DNA of 64,000 nucleotides from Methylocystis rosea (GTDB taxonomy: Bacteria; Pseudomonadota; Alphaproteobacteria; Rhizobiales; Beijerinckiaceae): positions 2,579,501-2,643,500 of the forward strand of contig NZ_CP034086.1 of assembly GCF_003855495.1 (NCBI RefSeq). Direction: 5' to 3'. Numbering within the stretch: the stretch's first letter is position 1; the number at the start of each line of letters is the position of its first letter. Made by a program: the position numbers and the translations under genes. The notes below the pieces were generated by a model. That model worked only from the letters and a program-made list of their open reading frames with translations. It was not told the DNA's origin and ran no database searches. This document shows positions 1 through 8,721 of the stretch, one piece after another.

Positions 1-383
1 GCCGAGAGTCCGGCGCCGATGGGCAGATTTCCGTCGAGGACGAGATCCGCGCCGCTCAGCTTGTAACCGGCGCGCTCAAGAAAAATCGCCACGCCACGCA
101 CATAATCGGTCCAATCGCCGCGCGGCTGTGCGTTCGCATCATCGAGATCGAATTCGACGACTTCGTCCATAATCAGCGAGCGTATGCGCAAGCGCCGGTC
201 GGCGCGCGGCGCGATCGCGGCCCAGATCGAGAGGTCAAGCGCCGCCGGCATGACGAAGCCGTCGTTGTAATCGGTATGCTCGCCGATCAGATTGATGCGG
301 CCCGGCGCCCGAAAAAGGCGCGGCTCGCGCTCGAAACTCTGGCGGAAGGCGGCAATCAGATCTTGCTCGATCCTCGACTCCAT
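1..383 (-). CDS. galK: Galactokinase, 5' part (runs off left edge)
   Basis: Only the first 127 codons are in the window; the rest lies beyond the left edge. The translation begins MESRIEQDL and carries the galactokinase signature GRINLIGEHTDYN at residues 28-40, the galactose-binding segment of GHMP kinases. The window ends inside LPIGAGLSA, the start of the ATP-binding GHMP motif (family form LPxGAGLSS). Galactokinase phosphorylates galactose to galactose-1-phosphate in the Leloir pathway, in the cytoplasm. The ATG at 381-383 is chosen because the signature then sits at the usual distance from the N-terminus. The gene is divergent from a beta-galactosidase across 83 bases, so release of galactose and its phosphorylation are probably encoded side by side. 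Confidence 0.9.
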   Translation of the reverse strand, partial: MESRIEQDLIAAFRQSFEREPRLFRAPGRINLIGEHTDYNDGFVMPAALDLSIWAAIAPRADRRLRIRSLIMDEVVEFDLDDANAQPRGDWTDYVRGVAIFLERAGYKLSGADLVLDGNLPIGAGLS

Positions 384-466
384 TCCGGCCACAATCCCAT
401 TGTCATCAAATCGTCAAGGCGACGCCGCATCGGATCGGCGGTAGGGGATCAAATGATAGTCCGCGC

Positions 467-2425
467 ATGACACGTCAACGGCTTGGCGTTTGCTATTATC
501 CTGAACATTGGCCTCAGTCACGCTGGAGCGAAGACGCGGCCATGATGAAGGAGATAGGTCTCTCCTTCGTGCGGATTGGCGAATTCGCCTGGTCGCGGCT
601 GGAGCCGAGCGAGGGCGCCTATCGTTTCGAGTGGCTAAGCCACGCCGTGGATACGCTGGATCGCGCCGGCCTCAAGGTCGTGCTTGGCACGCCAACGGCG
701 ACGCCGCCGAAATGGCTCGTCGATAAGATGCCGGAGATGGCGGCGTTCGACGCCAATGGGCGACCGCGCAAATTCGGTTCGCGCCGGCATTACTGCTTCA
801 GCCACGAAGGCTACGCTCAAGAATGCGAGCGCATCGTCGAGCATCTGGCGCGAGCTTTCGGCGGGCATCCCGCCGTAGCGGCGTGGCAGACCGACAATGA
901 GTATGGCTGCCACGACACGGTGCTCAGCTATTCGCCGGCCGCTCTGCAGGCGTTTCGGCGTTGGTGCGAGGCTAAATATCGCTCGATCGAGGCACTGAAC
1001 GAAGCCTGGGGCAATGTCTTCTGGTCGATGGAATATCGATGCTTCGACGAGATCGAGCTGCCGAACCTAACCGTCACCGAAGCCAATCCATCGCATCTGA
1101 TGGATTTTCAGCGCTTCTCGTCGGATCAGGTCGTCGCCTTCAATCGGCGCCAAGCCCAGGTCATCCGACGTCATGCGCCCGGTGCGACGATCCTGCATAA
1201 TTTCATGGGCGCATTCGCCGACTTTGATCACTATGCGCTCTCAGACGATCTCGACGTCGCCGCGTGGGACAGCTACCCGCTCGGCTTTCTCGAACGCTCC
1301 TCTCACGACGACGCCTTCAAGCTGCGCTACATGCGCGTCGGCGATCCAGACTTTCAAGCCTTTCATCACGATCTCTACCGCGCCTGCGGGCGCGGCCGAT
1401 GGCAGGTGATGGAGCAGCAGCCCGGCGCCGTGAACTGGGCGCCATGGAATCCGGCCCCCGCGAAAGGCGCCGTACGGCTCTGGACCTTCGAGGCCTTCGC
1501 CGCCGGCGCCGAGACAGTGAGTTATTTTCGATGGCGGCAGGCGCCTTTCGCGCAAGAGCAGATGCATGAAGCGCTGCTGCTGCCAAACGCCGCACCGAAC
1601 GAAGCCTCTAACACAGTCGCGCGCATGTCTGAGGAGCTCGCCATGCTCGATGCGCGCGTCGAAACAGCGCGCGCAGAGGTGGCGCTGGTCTTCGATTATG
1701 AAAGCGCCTGGGCGTGGCGCATCGAGCCGCAAGGCCAGGACTTCGCCTATTTCGATCTTGTCATGTGCTTCTATCGGGCGCTGCGGCGCGCGGGGCTTTC
1801 TGTCGACGTCGTTCCGCCGACCGCGGCGGAGGTCGCCGAACGCAGGCTGATCATCGCGCCCGCGCTTTTTGCGCCGTCTGAGAACTTCGCAGAGGCGCTG
1901 GCGAAAAGCGGCGCGACGATCCTGCTTGGTCCGCGCACGGGATCGAAGACGGCGGATTTTCAGATACCGGCGGATCTCCCTCCCGGAGTTTTGCGACGCG
2001 TGATCGACATTCGCGTCAGACGAGTCGAGAGCCTTCGGCCCGGCGCACGGATTACGCTTTCTGGACATGGCGCTTTCGTGCGGTGGCGCGAATTCTTGGC
2101 CCTCGGCGAGAGCGTCGCGCCCGAGTTCACATCGGAAGACGGCCAAACTGCGCTCGCGCGAGCCGACAACGTCTTTTATCTCGCCGGTTGGCCGGACGAA
2201 GAATTGCTGACGAACCTGCTGCGCCATGTTGTTCATGTCGCCGGCGTATCGACGCTCGATCTTCCAGAAGATATCCGCGTCCGCGACAATGGGGCGATGC
2301 GTTATATTTTCAATTACGGCGCGTCAACGACGGATATTTCGGCGCTGGTCGGCGAAGAGACTCTCTTGATCGGCGAGCGCCTTCTCGTACCCTGCGGCGT
2401 CGCGGCCTTCAGGCGTCGCGACTGA
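467..2425 (+). CDS. GH42 family beta-galactosidase
   Basis: This 652-residue protein matches glycoside hydrolase family 42 in length and layout. The N-terminal TIM barrel starts with GVCYYPEHWP. The acid/base glutamate is E145 in WQTDNEYGCH and the nucleophile is E316 in WQVMEQQPG, both in the positions expected for the family. A trimerisation-like domain and a small beta domain follow. The family removes terminal beta-galactosyl residues from oligosaccharides, often plant-derived, rather than acting mainly on lactose. No signal peptide is visible, so it is probably cytoplasmic. It is divergent from galK, which supports a role in galactoside use. No transporter or regulator gene lies beside it within the window. 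The specific substrate cannot be read from the sequence. Confidence 0.92.
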   Translation: MTRQRLGVCYYPEHWPQSRWSEDAAMMKEIGLSFVRIGEFAWSRLEPSEGAYRFEWLSHAVDTLDRAGLKVVLGTPTATPPKWLVDKMPEMAAFDANGRPRKFGSRRHYCFSHEGYAQECERIVEHLARAFGGHPAVAAWQTDNEYGCHDTVLSYSPAALQAFRRWCEAKYRSIEALNEAWGNVFWSMEYRCFDEIELPNLTVTEANPSHLMDFQRFSSDQVVAFNRRQAQVIRRHAPGATILHNFMGAFADFDHYALSDDLDVAAWDSYPLGFLERSSHDDAFKLRYMRVGDPDFQAFHHDLYRACGRGRWQVMEQQPGAVNWAPWNPAPAKGAVRLWTFEAFAAGAETVSYFRWRQAPFAQEQMHEALLLPNAAPNEASNTVARMSEELAMLDARVETARAEVALVFDYESAWAWRIEPQGQDFAYFDLVMCFYRALRRAGLSVDVVPPTAAEVAERRLIIAPALFAPSENFAEALAKSGATILLGPRTGSKTADFQIPADLPPGVLRRVIDIRVRRVESLRPGARITLSGHGAFVRWREFLALGESVAPEFTSEDGQTALARADNVFYLAGWPDEELLTNLLRHVVHVAGVSTLDLPEDIRVRDNGAMRYIFNYGASTTDISALVGEETLLIGERLLVPCGVAAFRRRD

Positions 2426-2451
2426 CCGCCGCACGCTTTTAAACGCGCGGC

Positions 2452-3474
2452 TCAGAACACCAGCCAAGAAGCGACGACAAAATAGGTCAAGAGGGAAAAC
2501 GTGTCTTGCACCACGGTCGCGACCGGGCCGGAGCCGAGCGCTGCGTCATAGCCGAGCCGCGCGAAAATCCAGGGCATTAGAAATCCGAACGTCGTTGCGA
2601 TGGTGCTCGCGACCGCCAGCGAAATTCCGACGGTCGCGGCGAGGCCGACGCTTGAAAAGAAGAACCAGACGATCGGGAAAGCGAGACCGCCGAGCATCGC
2701 GCCGAGCAGCGCCCCGGTGCCCAGCTCCCCGGCGAAAAGCGGCAGCAGCGCAGAATCCGTCAGGGACATGCCGCGGATGACCACGACTTCCGACTGTGTG
2801 CCGACCGAATCCGCGAGATAAACGATCGCAGGGATAAAGAAGGCGACGGCGATATGCGCGCTGAGCGCGGTTTCGAAGCGCGACATCATGGCGGTCGCCG
2901 CGGCGCTGCCGGCCATGCCGACGAGCAGCCAGGGCAATCGATAAAGCGCACGACGGTGCGGCGCGGCCGTCAACGCGTCTCTTGCAGCCTCCGACTTGCC
3001 GAGGATGCCCACCATGTGATGCAGATCCTCAAGATGCTCGTCGCGCAGGATGGTCATGAGCGCGCGCGCCGGCACGGCGCCGAGAAATCTTCCTTCGGCG
3101 TCGCAGACGGCCAAGATCGACAGGCCCGAGTGAATGGCGACGCTGGCCGCAGCTTCGCGATCCGCGCCGAGCGGGACGCTGTAGGCGTCGGCCGTTCGCG
3201 CAATGTCATGCAGCGGCGTCGACTCCGGCGCGCCAAGCAGATCGCGTATGGCGACGACGCCAATCAGGCGACCGTCTTCGGCAAGCACGAAAACATGCGA
3301 GGCGTCGTCGAAGCGCTGGCCGATCAACCGCCCCCGCGCCTCGCCGGCGCTTTCCCGCGAGCGGGCCACTGGCACGGACGTCACGAGATAGCGCGCCACG
3401 GTCTGGCCGTTCGTCTCCACTGGAGGCAGGCGGTCTAGCGTCGAGATACGGGGCATTGCGGTCATGGCTTCCAT
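2452..3474 (-). CDS. MgtE-like Mg2+/divalent cation transporter (CBS pair plus membrane domain)
   Basis: About 340 residues. The N-terminal half carries a tandem CBS pair (roughly residues 30-155), followed by a five-helix MgtE-type membrane domain. Family hallmarks remain in altered form: VGTQSEVVVIRG corresponds to the usual GNAGTQS..VVRG, and GSGPVATVVQDTFSLL to the SGP..T...D motif in the last helices. MgtE proteins are Mg2+ channels gated by cytosolic N and CBS domains. The superhelical N domain (about 120 residues) of canonical MgtE is missing. The start is uncertain: ATG at 3474 is given, an in-frame ATG at 3465 has a better GGAAG ahead of it, and a TTG lies at 3507. The gene converges on the beta-galactosidase, with 26 bases between the stops. 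Confidence 0.82.
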   Translation of the reverse strand: MEAMTAMPRISTLDRLPPVETNGQTVARYLVTSVPVARSRESAGEARGRLIGQRFDDASHVFVLAEDGRLIGVVAIRDLLGAPESTPLHDIARTADAYSVPLGADREAAASVAIHSGLSILAVCDAEGRFLGAVPARALMTILRDEHLEDLHHMVGILGKSEAARDALTAAPHRRALYRLPWLLVGMAGSAAATAMMSRFETALSAHIAVAFFIPAIVYLADSVGTQSEVVVIRGMSLTDSALLPLFAGELGTGALLGAMLGGLAFPIVWFFFSSVGLAATVGISLAVASTIATTFGFLMPWIFARLGYDAALGSGPVATVVQDTFSLLTYFVVASWLVF

Positions 3475-3684
3475 GATGTTCTGAGAAACGAGCGGCGTCC
3501 GGGCCAATTGAGCAGCGGGCAGCGCAGATCATAGGAACGCGCCACGTTACAATTATGTGACGGCGTCCGCGCGCTCTTTTCGCGAGCGCGTCGATTGTTG
3601 CATGATAGGATGTCTTGATAGAATTTCCTCGCCGTCTTCGCTTGGCCCTGGTGGCCCGTAGCGAATCGGACCGGAGTCGAAGTG

Positions 3685-4065
3685 ATGAAACCCTTTGGAT
3701 TTGCGTTGGGCGCGTTGACGGGCGCCGCCGCCGTTTTGCTCCTGAACCGTCAGGGAACGCAGCGCGTGCGCCCGGTCGCCAAGGCGGCGATGAAAGCCGC
3801 GGTGATGGCCTATCACGAAGCGCGCGTGCAGGGCGCCGAACTCGCCGAAGCCGCCGAAGATCTCTTCGCCGAAGCCAAGGCCGAGGCCGTAGCCGATATT
3901 TTCGCTGCGGCGATGGCCGCCGCGCAGACGAAGGCTGCGCAAGCCAGAACCGAAACAAAGACCGAAACCAAGCCCGAAACCAAGCCCGAAGCGACGTCAA
4001 AGCCCGAGAGCGCGACGCCAGCAGGCGAGGCTCACGCGTCGCGAGCCGCAAGCGAGAGCGCGTAA
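3685..4065 (+). CDS. Small membrane-anchored Ala/Lys/Glu-rich protein
   Basis: 126 residues. A short hydrophobic segment at residues 4-20 (GFALGALTGAAAVLLL) is followed by an alanine- and glutamate-rich helix that could form a coiled coil, then a low-complexity tail of repeated TETK/PETKPE units. It resembles the small anchored proteins (DUF5132-type) found beside HMA-domain proteins and P-type ATPases, but I am not certain of the family. ATG at 3685 is preferred to the GTG just before it; a GGAG lies about 10 bases upstream. The stop codon is followed directly by the ATG of the HMA-like gene, so the two are surely co-transcribed. A role as a membrane scaffold or partner of the nearby ATPase is inference from position only. 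Confidence 0.6.
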   Translation: MKPFGFALGALTGAAAVLLLNRQGTQRVRPVAKAAMKAAVMAYHEARVQGAELAEAAEDLFAEAKAEAVADIFAAAMAAAQTKAAQARTETKTETKPETKPEATSKPESATPAGEAHASRAASESA

Positions 4066-4509
4066 ATGAATGACGCAATCCTGCCACTCGCGCAGGTGGC
4101 CCACGCCATGCCCGGCCGCGCGCGGCTGCGCGTCGCCGACCGCCGCGGCGACGCCGCTTATTTCGCTTCGGTCTCCAAGGGCCTTTCGGCGATCGCCGGC
4201 GTTCGCAACGTCGAAGTGGCGCCAATGACGGGCAGCGTGCTCATTCAGCACAGCGGACCTTTGGCGCGCATCGGCGTCGCGGCGCAGGAGGCGCGGCTCT
4301 TTGTCGTCGGCGAAGCGCCTCACGCCGCGCGCGCGGCGCCAGCAGTCTCGATCGACCCGAAAGCCGTCGCGGCGCTCGCGCTCTTTGCCGCCGCGCTGTG
4401 GCAAATGTCGAAGGAAAGCGTTTTGCCGCCGGCGATCACCCTGCTGTGGTACGCGAGCCGACTGGGCGGCGTCTGGTCGCTGGATGGCGACGGCGGGAAT
4501 GGCGATTAG
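4066..4509 (+). CDS. HMA-like domain protein with C-terminal membrane segment
   Basis: 147 residues. Residues about 8-70 form a ferredoxin-like fold resembling the heavy-metal-associated (HMA_2) domain: the sequence runs HAMPGRARLRV, then IAGVRNVEVAPMTGSVLIQ, which is the usual beta-alpha-beta-beta pattern. The CxxC metal-binding pair is absent, as in many HMA_2 members. A hydrophobic stretch near residues 105-130 (AVAALALFAAALW) suggests membrane attachment. The P-type ATPase at 5683-8721 carries a similar HMA_2-like segment at its N-terminus, so the two proteins may share an evolutionary source or interact. The gene ends 2 bases before the 3' end of the convergent metK-like gene. Its substrate is unknown. 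Confidence 0.6.
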   Translation: MNDAILPLAQVAHAMPGRARLRVADRRGDAAYFASVSKGLSAIAGVRNVEVAPMTGSVLIQHSGPLARIGVAAQEARLFVVGEAPHAARAAPAVSIDPKAVAALALFAAALWQMSKESVLPPAITLLWYASRLGGVWSLDGDGGNGD

Positions 4510-4511
4510 TC

Positions 4512-5693
4512 CTAGCCCCTAAGCGCCTCAGCGACGTCGGTCGCTTCCCACGGGAGATCGAGATCGGCGCGGCCAAAATGTCCGTAGGTCGCCAGCGGCA
4601 GATAGAAGCCTGCCGGGCCGCACATCTGGGGCGCGGTGCGCAAGCCGAAGCGGCGGACGATCGAGCCAGGCCGGAAATCAAGGAGCGCGGTGAGGCGTCT
4701 GGCGATTTTCTCATCCGCAAGATGGCCCGTGCCGAAGGTCTCAACCGAGAGACTGATGGGCTCCGCCCGCCCCGCCGCGTACGCCAGGTGGACTTCGCAA
4801 CGCTCGGCAAGGCCCGCCGCGACGATGTTCTTGGCGGCGTGCCGCGCGGCGTAAGCGCCGGCGCGTTCGATGCGCGAAGGGTCCTTGCCTGACAGCGCGG
4901 AGCCGCTCTGGCGCGCGATCTCGCCATAAGTATCGATCCCGTTCTTGCGCCCGGTCAGGCCGGCGTGGCGCGCCGGTCCGCCGATTTCAAAGGGTTCGCC
5001 GGCGTTGATGTGAACCGTCGTGTGAGCGTCGGGGCTCATGTCGCCCGCGGAAAGCGCATCAAGCGCGATCGCGCGCAGCCGGTCGAAACTGGCGTCGTCG
5101 ATCGTCGCGCCGTCAAAGGCGACGGTCAGCGAAACCCCATAAATACGCGCGGGACGACCGCCGCGAAATTCGACGGAGACTTGCGTCTTGGCGTCCGGCG
5201 AGAGCGACGAGAATCCGTCGCGCCGAGCGGCGTCGAGGGCGCGGGCGACCTTATGCGCGAGGCTGATCGGCGCCGGCATGAATTCAGGCGTATCGCGACA
5301 GGCGTAGCCGAAAACATTGGCCTGCTCGCGCGCCACCCGCCTGCCGACGGCTGCATCATCATCCAGTTCCGCTAAAGGCGGCTCGCGCGCCTCGAGCGGC
5401 AATTCCACGAAGCTCGTCAGAATCGAGCAGTTGCGCGCGTCGAAGCTCCCAGCGGCGTAACCGGCCTCCTGCATGACCGCGCGCGCGAGCGCCGGCAAAT
5501 CGACGAGCGCGTCGGCGGCGTATCGCGCGGCGAGAAAGACGACGCCCGTCGCCAGGGCGCATTCCACAGTTGCGCGCGCGCGATCGTCTTCACGCAGCAG
5601 CGCATCGATGGCCGCATCGCTGATCTGATCGCAGAGCTTGTCGGGGTGCCCCGGAGTCACCGACTCCGACGTGAAGATCATGTCAGGCGACAT
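4512..5693 (-). CDS. metK: Divergent S-adenosylmethionine synthetase (MetK paralogue)
   Basis: 393 residues, the normal MetK length, with all three domains. MetK joins methionine and ATP to give SAM. Conserved features are GHPDK at 15-19, MPAPIS, DAKTQV, GGP..HAGLTGRK and SGKDPS at 268-273 with active-site K270. Two usually invariant stretches differ. The GAGDQGLMFGYA loop reads AREQANVFGYA (121-131), with glutamate E123 where the family has aspartate, and the GGGAF part of GGGAFSGKDP reads GSALSGKDP. The start overlaps the end of the ATPase gene by 11 bases, so the two are translationally coupled, which is an odd partner for a SAM synthetase. It is probably a secondary paralogue; whether it is active cannot be judged here. 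Confidence 0.85.
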   Translation of the reverse strand: MSPDMIFTSESVTPGHPDKLCDQISDAAIDALLREDDRARATVECALATGVVFLAARYAADALVDLPALARAVMQEAGYAAGSFDARNCSILTSFVELPLEAREPPLAELDDDAAVGRRVAREQANVFGYACRDTPEFMPAPISLAHKVARALDAARRDGFSSLSPDAKTQVSVEFRGGRPARIYGVSLTVAFDGATIDDASFDRLRAIALDALSAGDMSPDAHTTVHINAGEPFEIGGPARHAGLTGRKNGIDTYGEIARQSGSALSGKDPSRIERAGAYAARHAAKNIVAAGLAERCEVHLAYAAGRAEPISLSVETFGTGHLADEKIARRLTALLDFRPGSIVRRFGLRTAPQMCGPAGFYLPLATYGHFGRADLDLPWEATDVAEALRG

Positions 5694-8600
5694 GGCTTTC
5701 TCCGTTGCCGCGCGGCGGCGTCTCTTCGCGATCGGCGATTCTGCCGATGATATCGTTGGCGAGCGAACTGCCGAGCGCGATGGCGCCGATCCGCAACAGG
5801 TCGCCGGCGCCGAGCGGCGACAGGCCGAGAAGGCGCCGGGTCAACGGAAAGAGTTGCACGCCCGCCTGCAGCAGCAGGGTCGCGCCGACGGCGCCATAGA
5901 GCGTCGAATTGGGCGGCCTGCCGACCTCGGAGCTTAATCCGCGTAACTCCGAACGACAGGCCAGACTGTGGAGCAACTGGCCGCAGGTGAGGCCGTGAAA
6001 GGTGACGGCGCCAGCGCGCGCGCCGCCGGCGCCGCCGCCGAGGCTGAAATAACCGATCAGCGCCGCGACGCCCATCACCGACCCCTCGCGAAGAATGCGC
6101 CGGAAATCGGAGGCGGCGAGTATGGGCGCTTTCGGATCATGCGGCGGCCTGTCGAGCACGTCGGGCTCCGGCGGCTCAAGTCCCAGCGCGATCGCCGGCA
6201 GCGCGTCGGTCGCCAGATTGAGCCAGAGCAGCTGCATCGGCGTCAACGGCTCGCCCCCGACAAGGGCGGCGCCGAGCATGGCGATCGTTTCGGATGCGTT
6301 GGTCGAAACGAGATAGCGCAGGACCTTGCGAATATTCGCATAGGTGGCGCGGCCGAGTCGTATGGCCTCGACGACGCCGTCCATGTCGTCGGTCGCGAGC
6401 ACGATGTCGGCGACCTGCCGGGCGACGTCGGCGCCTTCGCCGCCCATCGCGATTCCGACGTCCGCCGCGCGCAAGGCGGGGCCGTCGTTGACGCCGTCGC
6501 CGGTCATCGCCACGATATGGCCGTGGCCTTGCAGCGCCTTGACGATATTGAGCTTGTCGACGGGGCTGACGCGCGCGAAGACATGCGGCTGCCTCGCCAG
6601 CGCCTCGAGCATCTCGGGCTGCATCTTCGCCATCTGCCCGGCTTCGAGCACGCGCAGCTCGCCGCCGTGATTGAGATCGAGGCGCCGCGCGATGGCGAAG
6701 GCGGTCGCGCTTTGATCGCCGGTGATCATCACCGTGCGCACGCCGGCGCGATGCAGCTGCTTGAGCGCCGGGCCGACGCTGGCGCGAATCGGATTTGCGA
6801 TGCCGGCAAGGCCGAGCCACACGAGATCATGCTCGTCACGGGGATCGCCGCCGGCTTCGCCGACCGCGACGCCGAGAACGCGCAGCGCGTCGCCGGCCAT
6901 GCGCTCATTGGCCTTGAGAATGGCGGTCCGCGCCGGGCCGTCGAGCGGCGCGGCGCCATCGGCCGTGCTGCGGGCCGCGCAACGCGCCAGCACCTCGACC
7001 GGATCGCCTTTGACGCAGAGCACGCGCGCGCCGCCGGTCGCTTCGTGGAGCGTGCTCATGCGCTTGCGGCCCTCGCCGCGCGCCACGCAGGTCGCCATAG
7101 GCGCAGATCGCCGCAGAGCGATGGGATCGACGCCCATGGCCACGCCCGCTTGCACCAATGCTGTTTCGGTCGGCGTGCCGTCGATTTCCCAACCTTTCGC
7201 CGCGGGCGCGACGGCGGCGTCGCTGCACAGCGTCGCGGCTTCGAAGAGGCGACGCGCAATAGCGATTGTCGCGGCGTCGGCATCGACGCCGTCGCGCAAC
7301 AGTCGGCCTTCCTGTAGCTCAAACGCGCCATCGTCGACGTGAACGCGAACCGCCGCCATGCGGTTTTCGGTGAGCGTGCCGGTTTTATCGAGTCCGATCG
7401 TCTCGATCGCGCCAAGCGTCTCCACGGCGTCGATCTTGCGCACCAGCACCTTGCGCTTGCGCATGTCCTGCACGCCCAAGGCGAGCGTCGTGGTCGCGAC
7501 GGCGGGCAGCCCTTCGGGGATGGCGGCCACGGCAAGCGAAATCGCGCTGCGCAAGGTCGGGATAAGCCCGTGGCCGCGCAGAAGGCCAAGAGCGAAGACG
7601 CACGCGCAAATGGCGCCATTGACGATGACAAGTTCGCGCTCGACGTCGCCCAGTTCGCGCTGAATCGGCGTTTGTGGCCGTTGTAGCGCGCCGAGCAACT
7701 GTTGCACGCGGCCAATCTCGGTCTGCGCGCCGATGGCGGTGATGATGGCTACGCCGGATCCGCCGGTCACCGCCGTGCCGCGAAACACCATATTGCGACG
7801 GTCGGAGACTCCCGTTTCCGGCGACAAAACAATCTTTGCGTCTTTCGGGGCCGGTTGCGCTTCGCCGGTCAGCGGCGATTCGTTCACGGTCAGATCGTCG
7901 CTGGCGATCAGTCGCGCGTCTGCCGGCACGAAGGCGCCGCGCTCGATCAGCAAAAGGTCGCCCGGCGCGAGATCGCGCGCGTCAATCCTCAGTCGCGCGC
8001 CGTCGCGGACGACGGCGGCGTCCGACAACTCCTCCGAGGCAAGGCCCGAAATCGTTCGGTCCGCCTGACGTTCGGTGGCCGCGGCGATGCCGGCGTTGAT
8101 CAGCACCACCGCAGCGATCATCACCGCGTCGGCGACGCCGCCGGTGGCCAGCGACACCACCGCCGATGCGCCGAGCAAAACAATCGGGAGACTGGTCAAC
8201 TGTTCCGCGAAAACGATCGCAGCCGAGCGCGGCTCTGCGCGGCGGAGCTCGTTGCGCCCCCATTTCCGCAGTCGCTCCGCCGCGTCTTCCGCCGTTAGGC
8301 CTCGATCGACATCCGTTTCCAACCGCGCCGCGAGCGCGTCCATCGCCTCGGCGTGAGCGGCGTTTTCCGGCGTTGGCGACGCGCCTTCGCCGACGTCGCA
8401 TGCCGGCTCTTCGGCGACCGCCGCTTCGAGCGCCTGCATCAGTCGCGCGCTCGTGAGAGGCTGCTGGAATTCGATGAGAGTCGAACCCGTCAATTCGCTG
8501 GAGCGAACGAAAAGGACGCCGGGTAGACGTCGAAGCCGCTTCTCGACGGCCCGCGCGAGCGCTGCGCGGCCGCGCAGCCCCATATGGCGGATCCGCGCGC

Positions 8601-8721
8601 GGCCGCAACAAGCATCATGAATAAGCTCGGCGCCAGATTGCGCACAGGACTCCACGCCGAAGCGACGTGAACCTACGGGCGCGTTCTCTGAGTTCGCTTC
8701 AGCCAGGATCATTGAGCACAT
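5683..8721 (-). CDS. P2A-type (Ca2+-ATPase-like) cation-transporting P-type ATPase
   Basis: 1012 residues. Domains in order: an HMA_2-like segment (about 47-105), cation-ATPase N-terminal domain (about 125-165), actuator loop with ESPLTGEA (281-288; family TGES/TGEx), M4 motif PEGLP (402-406), phosphorylation site DKTGTLTEN with D445, and hinge TGDGVND (740-746). M5 has NASE and M6 has NLATDALPA, matching the N..E and N..TD calcium-ligand pattern of SERCA-type pumps. This argues for Ca2+ or a similar hard cation rather than Cu/Zn, despite the HMA-like N-terminus. The first about 46 residues look atypical, so a start at an in-frame ATG near 8583 is possible. Its stop codon overlaps the start of the downstream metK-like gene. 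Confidence 0.88.
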   Translation of the reverse strand: MCSMILAEANSENAPVGSRRFGVESCAQSGAELIHDACCGRARIRHMGLRGRAALARAVEKRLRRLPGVLFVRSSELTGSTLIEFQQPLTSARLMQALEAAVAEEPACDVGEGASPTPENAAHAEAMDALAARLETDVDRGLTAEDAAERLRKWGRNELRRAEPRSAAIVFAEQLTSLPIVLLGASAVVSLATGGVADAVMIAAVVLINAGIAAATERQADRTISGLASEELSDAAVVRDGARLRIDARDLAPGDLLLIERGAFVPADARLIASDDLTVNESPLTGEAQPAPKDAKIVLSPETGVSDRRNMVFRGTAVTGGSGVAIITAIGAQTEIGRVQQLLGALQRPQTPIQRELGDVERELVIVNGAICACVFALGLLRGHGLIPTLRSAISLAVAAIPEGLPAVATTTLALGVQDMRKRKVLVRKIDAVETLGAIETIGLDKTGTLTENRMAAVRVHVDDGAFELQEGRLLRDGVDADAATIAIARRLFEAATLCSDAAVAPAAKGWEIDGTPTETALVQAGVAMGVDPIALRRSAPMATCVARGEGRKRMSTLHEATGGARVLCVKGDPVEVLARCAARSTADGAAPLDGPARTAILKANERMAGDALRVLGVAVGEAGGDPRDEHDLVWLGLAGIANPIRASVGPALKQLHRAGVRTVMITGDQSATAFAIARRLDLNHGGELRVLEAGQMAKMQPEMLEALARQPHVFARVSPVDKLNIVKALQGHGHIVAMTGDGVNDGPALRAADVGIAMGGEGADVARQVADIVLATDDMDGVVEAIRLGRATYANIRKVLRYLVSTNASETIAMLGAALVGGEPLTPMQLLWLNLATDALPAIALGLEPPEPDVLDRPPHDPKAPILAASDFRRILREGSVMGVAALIGYFSLGGGAGGARAGAVTFHGLTCGQLLHSLACRSELRGLSSEVGRPPNSTLYGAVGATLLLQAGVQLFPLTRRLLGLSPLGAGDLLRIGAIALGSSLANDIIGRIADREETPPRGNGESHVA

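Noticed and set aside
2426..2451. A terminator between the convergent beta-galactosidase and MgtE-like genes
   Set aside because: The GCCGC/GCGGC pairing is short with a large loop and no T-run; not strong enough to call.
5968..7317. A 449-codon plus-strand frame inside the P-type ATPase gene
   Set aside because: The opposite strand encodes all P-type ATPase motifs in order; this is its shadow.
5683..8721. The ATPase as a copper or zinc (P1B) pump because of its HMA-like start and the metal-like neighbours
   Set aside because: There is no CPC motif in M4. Instead PEGLP and the M5 NASE and M6 NLATD residues match P2A (Ca2+-type) pumps.
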